A stretch of 64,000 nt of DNA from Tetrastigma voinierianum (lineage: Eukaryota; Streptophyta; Magnoliopsida; Vitales; Vitaceae): positions 2,852,001-2,916,000 of the forward strand of contig JAEQBH010000287.1 in assembly GCA_016808115.1 (NCBI GenBank), written 5' to 3'. Each line of letters starts with the position of its first letter. Positions within the stretch are counted from its first letter, which is position 1. Shown in pieces: positions 35,137-45,179 of the stretch. The notes beneath the pieces were generated by a model. That model did not search any database and was not told the DNA's origin. It worked only from the letters and a program-made list of their open reading frames with translations. Position numbers and translations under genes: made by a program.

Positions 35137-35998
35137 CTCAACCATGCTTGTAATCAAATCAACTTGGTATCATTCAATCAATTAGTCAAGCACGAAGCTT
35201 CCTCCTCTCTGCTGTTGGTGATTTTCTATTCTTCTCCCTTCACTTTCTTGCATTTTCTTGGTTGCCAAACACCCCTTGATGATGACAAATCAAGGGATGC
35301 TTGGCTAATCTCCCCTGATCCTTGAAGGGGAAGGCCACTGGGTGTTGTTTTTAGGTTTAGCTGCATGTTCTCACGTTCTTCATGTTTGTGTTTTAGGTAT
35401 TTGCGCTAACGCTTTCAACAGGTTAAAATCTCTAAGCATACTAATGTGTACTTGGCAAGCTTTTTGGGTTCAATGGATTCTTTCACTAGATCCACTGAGG
35501 CTCAATTAGTTGTCTCCTATTAGTTATCGTGGGGTAGGGTTTTTGAGATGTGTTTTCAATGCTAGGGACATGTTTACCTAATGAAATGCTATCTCTCAAA
35601 AGGAAAGCTCTTAGGGTTTAGTTTTTAAAGCTAAATGAAGATCCGATTCGGGAAATGACTATGATCATGCTCCACGCAGGTGATATAGACCCAAGTACAT
35701 GCTGGTTAATCAACTAGAACACTACATGCTTCTCTCCTCAGACTTTGGCGATTTCTCTTTAACTTTTACTCAGCTTATTTTAGTCAAGAACCATTCACAC
35801 ACACTGTTTTCCACACACCCTTTTAATCCAAGGAGAAAACACCATTTTCAATGCACTACACCTCTCTCACGAAGAAAACCCATCCTTGTGTTCGACCCTA
35901 GAGTCACTATACCGGCAAAGAGCTTTGTTACGTAGTAGGAATCCTAGGTTATAAATTTTGTTGATTCCGAACACCTACCTGAATTAGAACGAATCAAT

Positions 35999-36016
35999 TG
36001 GCGTTGTTGCAGGGGA
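35999..36016 (+). other. Primer binding site (tRNA-Asp type) of element I
   Basis: TGGCGTTGTTGCAGGGGA lies two bases after the LTR. It is a decayed form of TGGCGCCGTTGCCGGGGA. Confidence 0.7.
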
Positions 36017-36348
36017 TGGTGCCTTAGTGAGAGAGAAAAGCAGTGAACTTGTGATTCACATCACAAGTTTTGGTGCTATCTCATTTCTTTTTTATTTTAT
36101 TCATTTTTCCCCACTTGCGCTCACTCGTGGAATTTAAAAAATTTCACAGCCAGGAGTTTGAAGACTCGTGCGTATCAAGTTACCATTGTTTTGATTTTAA
36201 CCAATAACCTTTTTGTAGCATTGTTTTTGTTGGTTTTTGTCAGGTGTGATCATAGCAGCTTTATGCAAAGGGGATAGAAATACTATAGGCGCATTGAAAG
36301 GCTAGGTGCTTCAAACAAGAGGGCTGTGAAGGCCTATTACACCAACCG

Positions 36349-38651
36349 ATGGAAACTCCACCCGAGGAACAAGAGAGCCAACAGGTTCATCGAACTCAAT
36401 ACATAGCGCATCGATGAGGGGATCACATTCACCCACTCATAGTGAGTGCATCCTCATGCATTATACCCCCTGCAGAGGATGTGGCAGTGAGACCGTATTT
36501 GGTGCCCCTGCTCTCGACTTTTCATGGTATGGAAAATGAAAATCCATACACACATATTCGGGATTTCGAGGAGGTTTGCACTACTTTCAAGGAGGGTGCA
36601 TTTGATATGGATCTGGTTGCCGAAGGCTTTCCTTTGACCTCAAAGATAAAGCAAAATTTGGCGACCACTAAGGCCAAGGGACCATCGTGAACCGGCGTAG
36701 CCGCAGCGGAATTTTTGAAGAAGTTTTTCAGTGCTCATAAGACCAACATCCTGAAGAGGAGGATCTACACCTTTGCAAACATGACAAAGGGAAAGATTTA
36801 TCAAGCCGGGAAAAAGATATATGGAGACCATCAGTGCATGCCCTCATCATGACTTTGATACATGGATGCTGGTGAACCATTTCTATGATGGAATGTCCCC
36901 ATCCATGAAACAACTCCTAGAGACCATGTGTGGAGGGGACTTCCTTAGCAAAAATCCTGATTAAGCCATGGACTTTTTGAACTATGTGGCTGAAACTTCC
37001 AAAGGATGGGATGAGCCGAATCCAAGGGAGGTAGAGAGGATGAAACCAATAGTAAACCCAAGGGGAGGCATTTATGCACTGACGAAGGATGTGGAATTAA
37101 AGGCTAAGTTGTCCACCCTAAACAGAAGGATGGAAGAACTGGAGCAGAGAAACCACCAGGAAGTTCGGGCAATGACCGATGCATCTATGCCTAGCCAACC
37201 ATGCTTCAATTGCCAATCTACCGGTCATAAAGGGGAGCATCATTCCAATCTCAAGAAGGGATTTAATTATAGAAAATGCAAATGTTGAGCCACAATAGGC
37301 TACTCAAATGATGCCCAAGCCAGTAACACTTTATAATCCTAACCCGGAAGAATCCACCCCAACTTAGCCTGGAAGCCTAAACCTCTTGTATATGTTCCCC
37401 CAGGAGCACATCAAGAAAGAACAAGACGGTCCACCTCTCAAGAGGCAAAGAACCACCAACTTCATCACCTGTGGAGCAAGCTATCATGAATTTGAGCAAG
37501 GTGGTGGGGACTTTTGTGGAAGATCAAAAAACTATCAATGCTCAGATAAACCAAAGAATAGAAAAGGTAGAAAGCTCCATAGACAAAAGGATTGAAGGGC
37601 ATCACAAAAGCCTAAATCATAAAATTGATACCATGCAGTCATCCATCAATAGCTTGAACAATCAGCAACAAGTGCAGAAAAGGAGGTTCCCTCCCGCACA
37701 CCCGCCAACCCTAGGGAGTGCACATGAACTAACCTTCAGCGAGCCTCGCACCAAAAATGGATGAAGTCCAGTTTACTATCACTTTAAGGAGTGGTAAGGA
37801 AATCGAAAACAAGGTCCAAGCCTGTGGAAAAACCAGAGAACAGGAGGAAGGGGAGCCTGAACACATAATCATCAAAGAAGATTCGATGAAATGAGGCATG
37901 CCCGCCCCCCCCCCCATTTCCCCAAGCACTAAGAGGCAAAAGGAAGGCTTCTAAGCAAGAAGGTATCCTCAAGTGCCGGTGCGGTGTCAAGGTGAACATC
38001 CCGCCGCTTGATATACTAAACAGTTCCAACTTATGCTAAATTCTAAAGGACTCAGGCATCACAAAAGGGATCGGGCATTAATAAGAAGGCCTTTCCTAAT
38101 CGAACAAGTCACCTATCATCCAAAGGCAAAACCTTGTTGAAATACAAAGATCCGTGGATCCCACCATCTCAAATAACATTGAGGACTTGCATAGACAAGG
38201 CACCGGGCCGGATTTGGGAGCCACACACCCACCGCCATACTCAATGTACAAGCAGTTAGGTTTGGGGGAGCTGAAGCCTACCAATATCACCCTTTCCTTA
38301 GCAGATAGATCAGTGAAAATACCAAAGGGGATAGTTTAGGATGTCTTGGTAAAGGTTGATAACTTCTATTATCCGGTAGATTTTGTGGTTCTTGATACAA
38401 AGCTAATGGCGGAGAGCACTCACCAAGTGCCCATCATACTTGGGAGGCCATTTTTCAGTCACAAACTAATGCCATAATTAATCACTGAATGGGGTTGCGC
38501 ACTCACCATTGGTAACATGACGCTGAGCTCAACATTTTTCATCCGAGTAAATGTGGATAAGCCGCTTGAGACAAGGAGCGTGTCGAAGAAGTCTGCCAAA
38601 GTGGCACAAGTAAAGGGAGAGCCAATATTCACAAATTGCAAAAATAATTAA
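36349..38651 (+). pseudogene. gag-pro: gag and protease remnant of element I (Athila type)
   Basis: The start ATG at 36349 gives METPPEEQESQQVHRTQYI. Past one stop come LVPLLSTFHGMENENPYTHI and RDFEEVCTTFKEG, the Athila Retrotrans_gag core. After frameshifts, MKQLLETMCGGDF, AMDFLNYVAETSKGWDEP, RRMEELEQRN and a broken knuckle CFNCQSTGHKGEHH follow. Then VEQAIMNLSKVVGTFVEDQK-type coiled coil. Protease-side motifs are TITLRSGKEIE, QLGLGELKPTNITLSLADRS, VLVKVDNFYYPVDFVVLD and QVPIILGRPFF. The upstream catalytic D.GA motif is not clear in any frame. Stops and frameshifts are frequent. Confidence 0.75.
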
Positions 38652-39054
38652 TTGAGAACCAAGAAGCAGTTGATGAAGGGTCCATCGATCGCCTCGCCTC
38701 CCCGCATCCGACATACCACTAACACCACTAGGATAAAGATAATGCTTTGACATCCAGAGCGTAGTTGGACTCAACTCCGCAGCACACCTCATCGCAAGCA
38801 TGGAGGAGCTCCTCGACTTACGAGGCCTCTTTGAAGATCACTGCAGAGTGGTTCCCTGCAAACTTGGGAACCACTCCAAACTTTAATTAGATTTTTGCTT
38901 TGTTTTATTTCAATTTTTACTTTAGGATTTTCATTAAGGTCCTTTAATTTCCAAGTTGTGAAAATTTTCTTATTTTTCTAGCTTAACTTCTTATAATTTT
39001 TGGTCTTGTTTTGTTGCAGGTGTTCAGTTTTGGAGGAGCAAAATATTCCTGAGG
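38652..39054 (+). other. Deletion junction region of element I where pol would lie
   Basis: Sequence passes from the protease end directly into AT-rich leader DNA. I see no RT, RNase H or integrase motif here. Confidence 0.5.
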
Positions 39055-39138
39055 ATTTCTCAGATTGTGAAAATTTTCGCAACCTGCGAAAATTCGAAAG
39101 TTGAGAAATTTCGCAGCCTGCGAAAATTTGCAGCCTGG
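39055..39138. repeat. CGAAATTTCG-type array upstream of the internal promoter of I
   Basis: TTTTCGCAACCTGCGAAAAT, GAGAAATTTCGCAGCCTGCG and GCAGCCTG repeat the LTR motif. They lie about 145 bp before the internal TATA box. Confidence 0.75.
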
Positions 39139-39282
39139 TACTGTTCATCTTCTCCCCCTGCAACTCTTTGTATCCTGCAACCCTCCGTTTGACAATCCTG
39201 AAATTAAATTTTCTAATCTGAGCCAAGCAATTACTATCATTAAAACCATTAATTCTCACATCTTCCCACCTACCCTCCTCCC

Positions 39283-39290
39283 TTTATAAA
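39283..39290 (+). promoter_or_regulatory. Internal TATA box upstream of env-like ORF of I
   Basis: CCTCCCTTTATAAACCC is followed by a pyrimidine-rich leader and the ATG at 39393 about 110 bp downstream. Confidence 0.5.
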
Positions 39291-39392
39291 CCCTTGTCCC
39301 ATCTTGTTTATTTTCACCTCACAGTCATCCTTTCTTTCGGGCCTTAAAACATCATCTCCCGCTTCTCTAGCTGTTCTTCCTCAGGTCCGAAG

Positions 39393-41363
39393 ATGGCAAA
39401 GACGATTTAGCTCACTCTTCAGCCGCAGCGCCAGTGGCCCTTTCTCCCCGTCGCGCCTCTGCCGCCACGGCCCATACCGACATCAAGCATCGCGCCCCTC
39501 CGTCGCCACACAGCGCCGGCCCAGTGCCCCGCACGCCGCCCCACCACCGCCCCCAAGCATCGCGCCCACCGCCGGTGATGCCGAGGGTCCTCCTCCGTGG
39601 CCCCGCCCGCAGGAGGTATCACACTGGGTCACCCACACCACCCCGCCCTCACGATCCCAAACCAGCCCGGAGGGCCCCACCGGCCAAGAGGGCCAGGACA
39701 TCAAGCCCAGGGGAGTCATCTACATCGAGATCCAGGGCCTCGCCCTCTCCACCTTATCAGGGTGTTTCCGGAGCCCCAAACCTGTCTCCGGGGTCCATCA
39801 TCAGGCGGCCTTACTTCCCCTACGACCCCATCCCGGGGAACGTTAGCTGTAGGGATAGAGATTTTCATGGGGAGGTGTACTATGATCTCCCAGCATTTGC
39901 TGAGGACCTGTGGCCCGAGACCCATGTCTCTCATACAAATGGGCGGCCTCATCCGGAGCCGCCATTCATGGTGCCGCGTTAATACTATTATCCGCGGGTC
40001 GTCATCAAGTTCTATCACACGATGACATCCCGGCGAGAGGCCAACCCGACTGCTCTTCATTTCTCTATCGACGGCAGGCCAGGGATACTTTGGGCCTCCG
40101 ACATCACAGCAACTCTCCATCTACCAGTGGTCCTCGCCAATGCTGCCGGTTATAGACAATGGCCACATCCTTCTACCAGGGAGATGGTCCAACTCCTCTC
40201 TATGGATGCTACTGGTGGGTCGGTATTATTCAGGCGCGACCTTCCACAGCGTATGCTTCTGATAGACCATGTTTTGAGGTCTAATATGTTTCCACTTCAG
40301 CATATAGTACAGAGGAGAGGATCTATCTTAGAGGTGCTATATCGTATTTCTCGTAGGGATATCGGGTTCACTGGCTGAGTCAATAAGACCATTATTCTAC
40401 TGAGGATGGGTCCACCGCCTGAGTCCTACCTGAGCCGAGTCCCTACCTCTTCTTATTTCCTCGCCTATTATGTCGTGCTTGGGCATATCACCCCGGTCGA
40501 GCCTCATAGAGCGCCGACGCGCCGTGAGGCCACCCTACCAAGGATCACGTCGCCGTGCCTCGAGCTTCCATCTTCCTTCGGATCGCACGAGGACGTACTA
40601 AATGACGATGGTCCTCATCTGACTGGTCCCCTATAGCCGAAAGCATCGGGGGCCTCCACCCTGTCACTAGTATCCCCCGCCTCTTCACCCACCCGCCACG
40701 CCCAAAGAGCTCCAAAGACGCATTCACAGCTTCGACATTCCCCTACCTCTCCACGACTTCAAGCTCCATGCCCACGGGTTCTACCGATATGGCGGCCGAG
40801 CACTCCAATACAAATCCCCCGCAAGATGACATCTCTCCGCTCGGACTTCCCGTTCTCATGGAGATGGTCCCGCACACTCGGCCACTACGGCCCATTTGCA
40901 GCCTTCCACAGCCAGACCGGCGAGGATGACCCGCACCGAGGCTTCCATAGCTCAGATCCAGGCCAGCATCATGCGACTAGAGAGCCACTTGAGCCTCCCT
41001 GATATCTCTCCTCAGCCCTCACTAGCCCTCACCGTCTCCCTCCTCCGTAAAGGATCAAGACCTACCATCTACTCTACAGCCTCTAAAATGTATTGCGCTG
41101 CAAAAGAACATCGCCCACTCACCCCGCACCTTAGGCTCGCCCAGTCGAGGACGGTGCCTCTCCGCCCACCGACAGGAGGGGTACCACTTCCTCCACTAAC
41201 TTTCATTCCACGTCGGATAGTTAGTATGTTGGAAGTGTTGTTCATACTTTTGGTTTTGGTTTTACTTGTACTTCATGCCCTGCAAAGCCCTTTTTGTGTT
41301 TATATAGAGGCTTGTTGTTTACTTCTTTTTGCAAAAGTAGAAAATTTTGTAAATTCGCCTTGA
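39393..41363 (+). pseudogene. Athila env-like / plant-transposon ORF of element I (decayed)
   Basis: From the ATG at 39393 (MAKT) the frames, with stops and shifts, give a long proline/arginine/serine-rich leader (39430-39840) and then YDLPAFAEDLWP. The core at 40022-40378 has TATLHLPVVLANAAGYRQWP, PSTREMVQLLSM, FRRDLPQRMLLIDHVLRSNM and FPLQHIVQRRGSILEVLYRI. This is the conserved PF20167-like region of Athila ORF3 proteins. A helical segment (TEASIAQIQASIMRLESHL, about 40930) and a hydrophobic stretch near the end (LFILLVLVLLVLHAL, about 41240-41285) follow. The ORF is markedly GC-rich against AT-rich surroundings. It lies behind its own TATA box and motif array. Function in the family is unproven. 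Confidence 0.6.
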
Positions 41364-42393
41364 TATATATGATACAAAACTATTTTTCTCCACTTATGAA
41401 TCTCATTTTGACCCTATATTTGTGATTTTGCCTTTCCTGTAAGTTGAAAATTTGAAGCACTGTATGATACCAAATGCTAGAATGATTCCATACTTGATTG
41501 AGTTTTTGGTCAGTTGATGACCTTGGTAATTACCCCCCTGTCTTCCACCATTCTCTAGCAACACACACAGTTCACATCAGTTGTCACCATTAGGTTGTGG
41601 AGCTGCATTTTCCTCTTACTTTACAAACCCAACCTTAGCTTTGTCGATGCTCATGGCCAGGTTAAAGATCCCCATGAACGGCGCCACGTCTTCCAAAAAG
41701 AAAAAAAAAAGACAAAAGAAAAGAAAAAGGGATAAGTAAAGTCAGTAGCTGCTACTTTTGAAAAACCCGAGCACGGTCCGAGGGTATATGACATAAGCCT
41801 TTAGCCCAGCCTAAACCAACCGGCTGGGAGTCACCAACTTTGTGCTCTACATGGTGGATAGTGAGTTTATGTTGTAGGTGCTGGAATTTTCGAAATCATT
41901 CGAAGTCCGGGGTGAAACCTATAGAGTTCAGGGTTGAAAGATCCCTTTGACTTGATGCCTAAACCTTAGCTGGTTGGGAGTCATCTATGAATCCTCTACA
42001 CGGACTTTGGTGAAGTCGAAGCTTTCAAGATTCGCACCCTACAATACAATAGGGAGGTATAAATAAGTATAATTGATTCTATTTAGGGTGGTCACAGAGG
42101 TTTGGCTAGGAGGTAGCTTAGCAGCTTATTGGTGCAAACCGATCACCTAAAAACACTTAGATTTTGTTGGAAATTCAGGCTGATTTCCTTAGAATAATTG
42201 CTTCCCTGAAATTTGCTCCTGTATGGCATGTGTTCTCCCAAGCTGGTCTTTATACAGAGTCCCAAATTGTCACACTAAAGGTTGGGCATTATTTACTATA
42301 TTTCTTTTTTGAACAAATGTACCCATTTTCGCAAAAACACATCTCGCATGAACTTTTCTCTCTCGCATTGCCATGGACTAGCAATGTCTCGCC
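41364..42393 (+). other. 3' non-coding region of element I
   Basis: An A-rich run at about 41697 is followed by repeated CTGGGAGTCACC-like and TTGGGAGTCATC words. No coding domain is seen. Similar text occurs in the left tail of element C (12640-13931), as expected for related Athila-type tails. Confidence 0.5.
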
Positions 42394-42404
42394 AGGGGGG
42401 AGGA
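42394..42404 (+). other. Polypurine tract of element I
   Basis: AGGGGGGAGGA lies immediately before the 3' LTR start. Confidence 0.75.
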
Positions 42405-43735
42405 TTAGTACCCAAATAGTGCAATATTGGAGCCTTGTTTATCATAGGTTTATGCTTTTCAGGTACTAATCAACTTTAATAACCCAATTGCTGCATCAGT
42501 TCCCTAGCTTAAGTTAACGATCGTATTTTGTAGCTATTTTGGTAATTTTGCAGCCACTGCCTCATAATTCCTCAATTTGACCTCGAACACATTGAACCCG
42601 GGAAATAATTCAAGACTTATGATCAAATTAGAAGAATTTCGAGCAATTCTATCAAGTCGATGGTTAAATCGGCGAATTCTTTGGGTTGCAAAATTTGGCA
42701 ACCTGCAAATTTCACAAGCTACGAAATTTCGCAACCTGCGAATTTTCGCAGGTTGCCAATTTTCGCAACCTCTCACCTGGGTGGACTCCACCCGTTCTCC
42801 CCGACTGCTTTTTGAACCCACTGTTGCAATACTGCTAAAAGTTTTCCTTTATAATTTTGATTTCAATAATTTTGTATTTCTCTTTAATGAGCTTATATAA
42901 GCTCAACCATGCGTATGTAATCAAATCAACTTGGTATCATTCAATCAATTAACTAAGCACCTAAGCTTCCTCCTCGTTGGTGATTTTCTCTCTTTCTCCC
43001 TTCACTGCATTTTCTTGGTTGCCAAACACCCGATACACAAACTAAGGGATGTTACTAATCTCCCCGATCCTTGAAGGGGAAGGCCACCGGGTGTTGCTTT
43101 TAGCTTATTTGGTGCCTCACGCCTTCATGTTTGTGTTTTAGGTCAAAGCACGTTTCACCGAGGTTGAAAACTCAAGCAGCAATTTCTCACTGTGTACTGG
43201 CAAGTCTGGGTTCACGGATTTTCTCACTAGATCCAACTGGTGCCACACTCATGTTCCTATTAGCTATCGCGGGTAAGGCTTTGGTATGCCACAATGTTGG
43301 GTGATATGTCACCCAATAAATGCTATCTCTCAAAAGGAAAGCCTTTAGGCTTGAAATTTTAAAGCTAAATGAAGATCCCGGGAAATGACTATATGTCATG
43401 ATCCCAAATGCGAGGATGGCAGATCCTGAAAGGGCTTATGTCGCTAACCTAGAACACTGCCTCCGCAACAAGACTTCAAGGCGCGATTTTCTTTAACATT
43501 TTGTTTCAGCTATTTCTCACAGTAACCATTCACACACACTATTTTCCACACACCCTTTTAATCCAAGGAGAAAACACCATTTTCAATGCACTGTAACCCC
43601 TCTCTCACGAAGAAAACCCATCCTTGTGTTCGACCCTAGAGCCACTATACTGCTAAAGAGCTCATACGCGCAGTGGGGAATCCTAGGTTATAAATTTTGT
43701 TGATTCCGAACACCTACCTGAACTAGAACGAATCA
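42405..43735 (+). repeat. 3' LTR of element I
   Basis: It is a direct copy of 34629-35996, with a shorter palindrome array (about 42690-42775) and TATATAA at 42894-42900. It ends AACGAATCA. Confidence 0.85.
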
Positions 43736-44082
43736 TGTAATCATGCACCACAACAGCGACTGATTCACCAGCTGAATCCGTTATGAATGTAAATGGTATA
43801 GTCAGTGATATAGCAAATTCCGACAAGTGAAACAAAAATGGGATTTATAAACTAAACACATCTTTAATGGGCATGTTCAATCATGAATTGAATTGTTGAA
43901 TGATTTTTCGCATATGAAAAACATATTTTAGCAAGTGACTGAATAACTTAAATTGATAGTATGTGGAAATGAATATGAATGAGTATTGTTTAACATTGAT
44001 CATGAATGAAGCAGCAAGTATGGTTTAATGCTATGCATGTCTTATATTAAATTGAATTTGAGAATAGAGAATGCATGTACCA

Positions 44083-44102
44083 CTAAGCATGAAAATGCTT
44101 AG
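44083..44102. promoter_or_regulatory. Conserved LTR palindrome (J or H)
   Basis: CTAAGCATGAAAATGCTTAG is the inverted word also seen in K and, without loop, in the H 3' LTR. Confidence 0.5.
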
Positions 44103-45065
44103 CGTGTAGTTTTTAACTATGCGTATTATCAAGTAAACAGAAAGAAGCGCCAAGTCAGCATGTGAGTCAGAGAGAAAGTTGCGGCGTATAAGTATATATT
44201 CCGTCAGATAATCTACGGAACCAGGACATTTGTGAACAAACGAAGCAAACTCATAAACATTGTTTTTGTACTCTTTTTGCTGGGCAGATGCCTTAATGGG
44301 GTAAATAACAAATGCAATGCCGTGGTCATCCTCGCGAACTTGAATGACGTTGTTCTCATCTATTGAAACAGATGTCGCTAACGTTCAAAACAATATAAAT
44401 AACAGCTTTATGGCGAGAATGAAACATCATAAATCAAACGCCGAATCGCACCAATTACTTCACCAAAGGTAAAGCAGAATTGGTGGTGATGAGCACCTAT
44501 CCGCCTAATCATTAGCCCAACAAAGGGTGCCACAAGAGATTAGAAACCAAAATTAGTTAGAGAACGTAAACGTCAATACGAAATGATAGCGCTGACTTTG
44601 TCACATAAGTATCGAGTAAATGATAAGGAGGACAAAGACCGTAGAGATTTAGAGTCAATCGTTGTGCTTCACTGTCGAAATAAAGATCCCACTACATGTG
44701 CCCATGAAACAGATTTGACCATTTTGTATAAACTCTTATTTTATTTTGTAAATGTTTTGTTATTGAAAACTCTAATATATTTTGTACATGATCTTATTGA
44801 AAAGGGCATATAATATCATATTGTACAAATGTGAGATTTATCCCAAAATGATAGGCCTATCGTAAATGTTTTGATGCATATTATTATATATTTCATTTAT
44901 ATAAAAGAAAAGAAAACGTATTGTATTCAGATCGAGTGGTCGATTCTTATCATTTTGGTGTCAAACAACAATTAAATTATTGTTAGAAAAAAAAAGGTGT
45001 TAAATTTTATTTGGTATTTAGGCTACGCGAAATCGTTAGAAAAAAAAGGGTGTGACAATTTTTAA

Positions 45066-45080
45066 TGGTATCGAAACAGG
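45066..45080 (+). other. Primer binding site of H (tRNA-Met type)
   Basis: TGGTATCGAAACAGG lies 8 bp after the LTR end and resembles TGGTATCAGAGCAGG. Confidence 0.6.
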
Positions 45081-45179
45081 TTTAAAGTGCTCTACAAAAA
45101 TTATTTCGAATTGTTTGCAAATGATTTTGAAATTGTTTATGACATGCATTGTATTTGGCTATGCTGGATGACGGACTCT

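Larger units (their letters stand above)
34629..35996 (+). repeat. 5' LTR of element I
   Basis: It matches 42405-43735 closely over most of its length, for example GATCGTATTTTGTAGCTATT, CAATTTGACTCGAACACATT-like, CACACACCCTTTTAATCCAA and TGATTCCGAACACCTACCTG. It ends AGAACGAATCA just before the primer site. U3 holds the CGAAATTTCG-type array and a TATA box at 35129. Confidence 0.85.
34629..43735 (+). mobile_element. Non-autonomous Athila-like element I
   Basis: Direct LTRs of about 1.33-1.37 kb flank a tRNA-Asp primer site, gag and protease, a motif array with internal TATA box, an env-like ORF and a polypurine tract. RT, RNase H and integrase are absent between protease (ends about 38651) and the env-like region. 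No clear 5-bp duplication is visible (GATGA left, TGTAA right), so borders may be off by a few bases or mutated. It is the innermost insertion of the nest. Confidence 0.78.
33022..44600 (+). mobile_element. LTR J inserted in the 5' LTR of H; right end unresolved
   Basis: It starts TGTAACGCCCCAAAAATACC within H's LTR after TTGATTT. It then has GAGTATAAATAGAACC, a leader with AAGGTAAGAACCTAAACCC (donor-like GTAAG), and three tandem units of about 60 bp at 34437-34600. It is interrupted by element I and continues after 43735. Because J and H share related sequence, I cannot fix where J stops and H resumes between about 44040 and 44600. Solo LTR or truncated element both fit. Confidence 0.45.
32012..45057 (+). 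repeat. 5' LTR of H (interrupted by J and I)
   Basis: LTR sequence is at 32012-33021 and resumes by about 44607-45057. Matches to the 3' LTR include ATTTAGTAAAAATGTCAAAT-like, AATATTATGAAATATTGAAA-like, GCATTGTTTTATAAACATTG and TTGAAAAGGGCATATAAT. Relative to the 3' LTR it lacks about 3.1 kb (the part equivalent to about 50000-53125). It ends in two tandem units, each with a GGTAT word and an A-run before GGTGTTAAA or GGGTGTGACA. Confidence 0.7.

Noticed and set aside
39304..39846. ORF overlapping the env-like leader in another frame
   Set aside because: GC-rich sequence keeps several frames open; only the 40022-40378 frame matches a known family.
44583..44813. 76-codon ORF
   Set aside because: It lies in LTR sequence of H that has a counterpart at about 53960-54150 without the same open frame.
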